From NCBI GenBank assembly GCA_021781255.1, contig JAJXXG010000434.1, forward strand, positions 1-7,380: a stretch of DNA of 7,380 nucleotides, written 5' to 3'. The notes below the pieces were generated by a model. The model was given only the letters and a program-made list of their open reading frames with translations, searched no databases and was not told the DNA's origin. Numbering within the stretch: position 1 is the first letter of the stretch; each line of letters starts with the position of its first letter. The DNA is from Acidobacteriota bacterium. GTDB taxonomy: Bacteria > Acidobacteriota > Terriglobia > Terriglobales > Acidobacteriaceae. This document shows positions 6,595-7,380 of this stretch, one piece after another. Both the position numbers and the translations under genes were made by a program.

Positions 6595-7380
6595 ATGCGT
6601 GAACTGCTGGTTGGCAACGCGCCCTGTTCGTGGGGATCGCTGGAACATCAGGATCTGAGCCAGGCAATCCAGTACAACCAAATGCTGGACGAGCTGGTGG
6701 AGACGGGCTATACAGGGACGGAGCTGGGGGACTGGGGCTACATGCCGACCGATCCGACACGGCTGAGCGAGGAGCTGAAAGAGCGGAACCAGGTGACGAT
6801 GCTGGGAGCGTTTGTGCCGGTGGCGCTAAGAAATCCTGCCGCGCATGCCGAGGGCACAGCGAGGGCCGTGAAGACAGCGAAACTGATTGCGGCGGTGGCT
6901 ACGACACAGGCGCCGTTTCTGGTGCTGGCAGACGATAACGGCACGGATCCGAAACGAACCGCGCTGGCAGGGCGAATCCGGCCGGAGGACGGACTGAGCA
7001 GGGACGAATGGGCTGTTTTTGCCGGCGGGGCGGACCGGGTGGCGGAGGCCGTGTTCAGCGAAACAGGACTGCGCACGGTATTTCATCATCACTGCGCCGG
7101 GTACGTGGAGACTCCGGATGAGATTGAGATGCTGCTTCACCTGACCCATGGAGAAAGCCTGGGACTGGTGTTTGACACCGGGCACTACGTGCATGGAACC
7201 GGCCGGGAGGAGATCGATCTGAAAGCGGCGCTCGATCGCTTCAAGGAACGAATCTGGTACGTGCACCTGAAAGATATCGAGCCGAATGTCTCGCGGCGAT
7301 GCCGCGATGAAGGGTGGGACTACTTTACTTCGATGCGGAGAGGGCTTTATCCCGAGCTGGGCAAAGGATGCGTGGACTTC
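6595..7380 (+). CDS. iolE: Inosose dehydratase-like TIM-barrel protein (IolE/IolI family), 3' truncated by window edge
   Basis: The frame is open for 262 codons to the right edge; family members run to about 290-300, so only the last helix or two are missing. It is a xylose-isomerase-like TIM barrel (sugar phosphate isomerase/epimerase superfamily). It starts with [11 protein letters not shown] (residues 4-14), then [17 protein letters not shown] (38-54), [11 protein letters not shown] (163-173), FDTGH (193-197), VHLKD (223-227) and LGKGCVDF at the cut. Glu172, Asp194 and His224 are likely metal ligands; the last Glu expected in this fold would lie beyond the edge. In this cluster the likely job is dehydration of 2-keto-myo-inositol to the substrate of IolD. 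Isomerisation of inososes (IolI-like) cannot be excluded, because the N-terminus differs from Bacillus IolE. The ATG at 6595 has AGGAGG (6585-6590) four bases upstream. Confidence 0.75.
   Translation, partial: MRELLVGNAPCSWGSLEHQDLSQAIQYNQMLDELVETGYTGTELGDWGYMPTDPTRLSEELKERNQVTMLGAFVPVALRNPAAHAEGTARAVKTAKLIAAVATTQAPFLVLADDNGTDPKRTALAGRIRPEDGLSRDEWAVFAGGADRVAEAVFSETGLRTVFHHHCAGYVETPDEIEMLLHLTHGESLGLVFDTGHYVHGTGREEIDLKAALDRFKERIWYVHLKDIEPNVSRRCRDEGWDYFTSMRRGLYPELGKGCVDF

Noticed and set aside
6591..6602. Three-codon mini-ORF (ATG at 6591) overlapping the iolE-like start
   Set aside because: Its ATG directly touches the AGGAGG with no spacer, so ribosome initiation there is unlikely. It is most simply a by-product of the ATGCATGCG sequence.
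1..7380. Mobile elements, CRISPR arrays, tRNA or rRNA genes, phage or defence genes
   Set aside because: I looked on both strands and found no transposase or integrase motifs, no regularly spaced direct repeats and no cloverleaf or rRNA-like sequence. All coding content is metabolic.

Overview
The window is an ordinary-looking, all plus-strand bacterial chromosome segment. Its centre is a myo-inositol catabolism (iol) cluster. The DNA is GC-rich (about 60% or slightly more by eye). The gene set, purine-rich Shine-Dalgarno sites and rather long, structured gaps would fit a soil bacterium, perhaps an Acidobacteriota (Terriglobia) member. That placement is a guess from general style, not a measured result.

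Layout: (1) 1-446, the C-terminal half of an NAD-dependent epimerase/dehydratase-like SDR protein, cut by the left edge. (2) 573-1328, a complete classical SDR oxidoreductase with all catalytic motifs. (3) 1329-1816, about 490 bases without a gene. It holds several short hairpins, an 18-base dyad (1582-1599), a good sigma70-type promoter (TTGACA-17-GATGAT, 1660-1688) and a perfect 14-base palindrome at the predicted transcription start (1696-1709). (4) 1817-2632, iolB. (5) 2790-4667, iolD. (6) 4906-6375, iolA/mmsA. (7) 6595 to the right edge, an iolE-like TIM-barrel gene cut at its 3' end.

Together the last four genes cover most of the lower inositol route. IolE dehydrates 2-keto-myo-inositol, IolD opens the resulting cyclic dione with thiamine diphosphate, and IolB isomerises 5-deoxy-glucuronate. 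After kinase and aldolase steps (IolC and IolJ, not in this window), IolA/MmsA turns malonate semialdehyde plus CoA into acetyl-CoA. The inositol dehydrogenase (IolG), kinase, aldolase and transporter are not visible and may lie to the right.

The most informative non-coding observation is the promoter/palindrome pair ahead of iolB, which suggests a repressor-controlled transcription unit starting there. The iol genes are separated by unusually wide gaps (157, 238 and 219 bases), each containing inverted repeats. I see no mobile element, CRISPR array, tRNA or rRNA, and no convincing evidence of an undescribed system.
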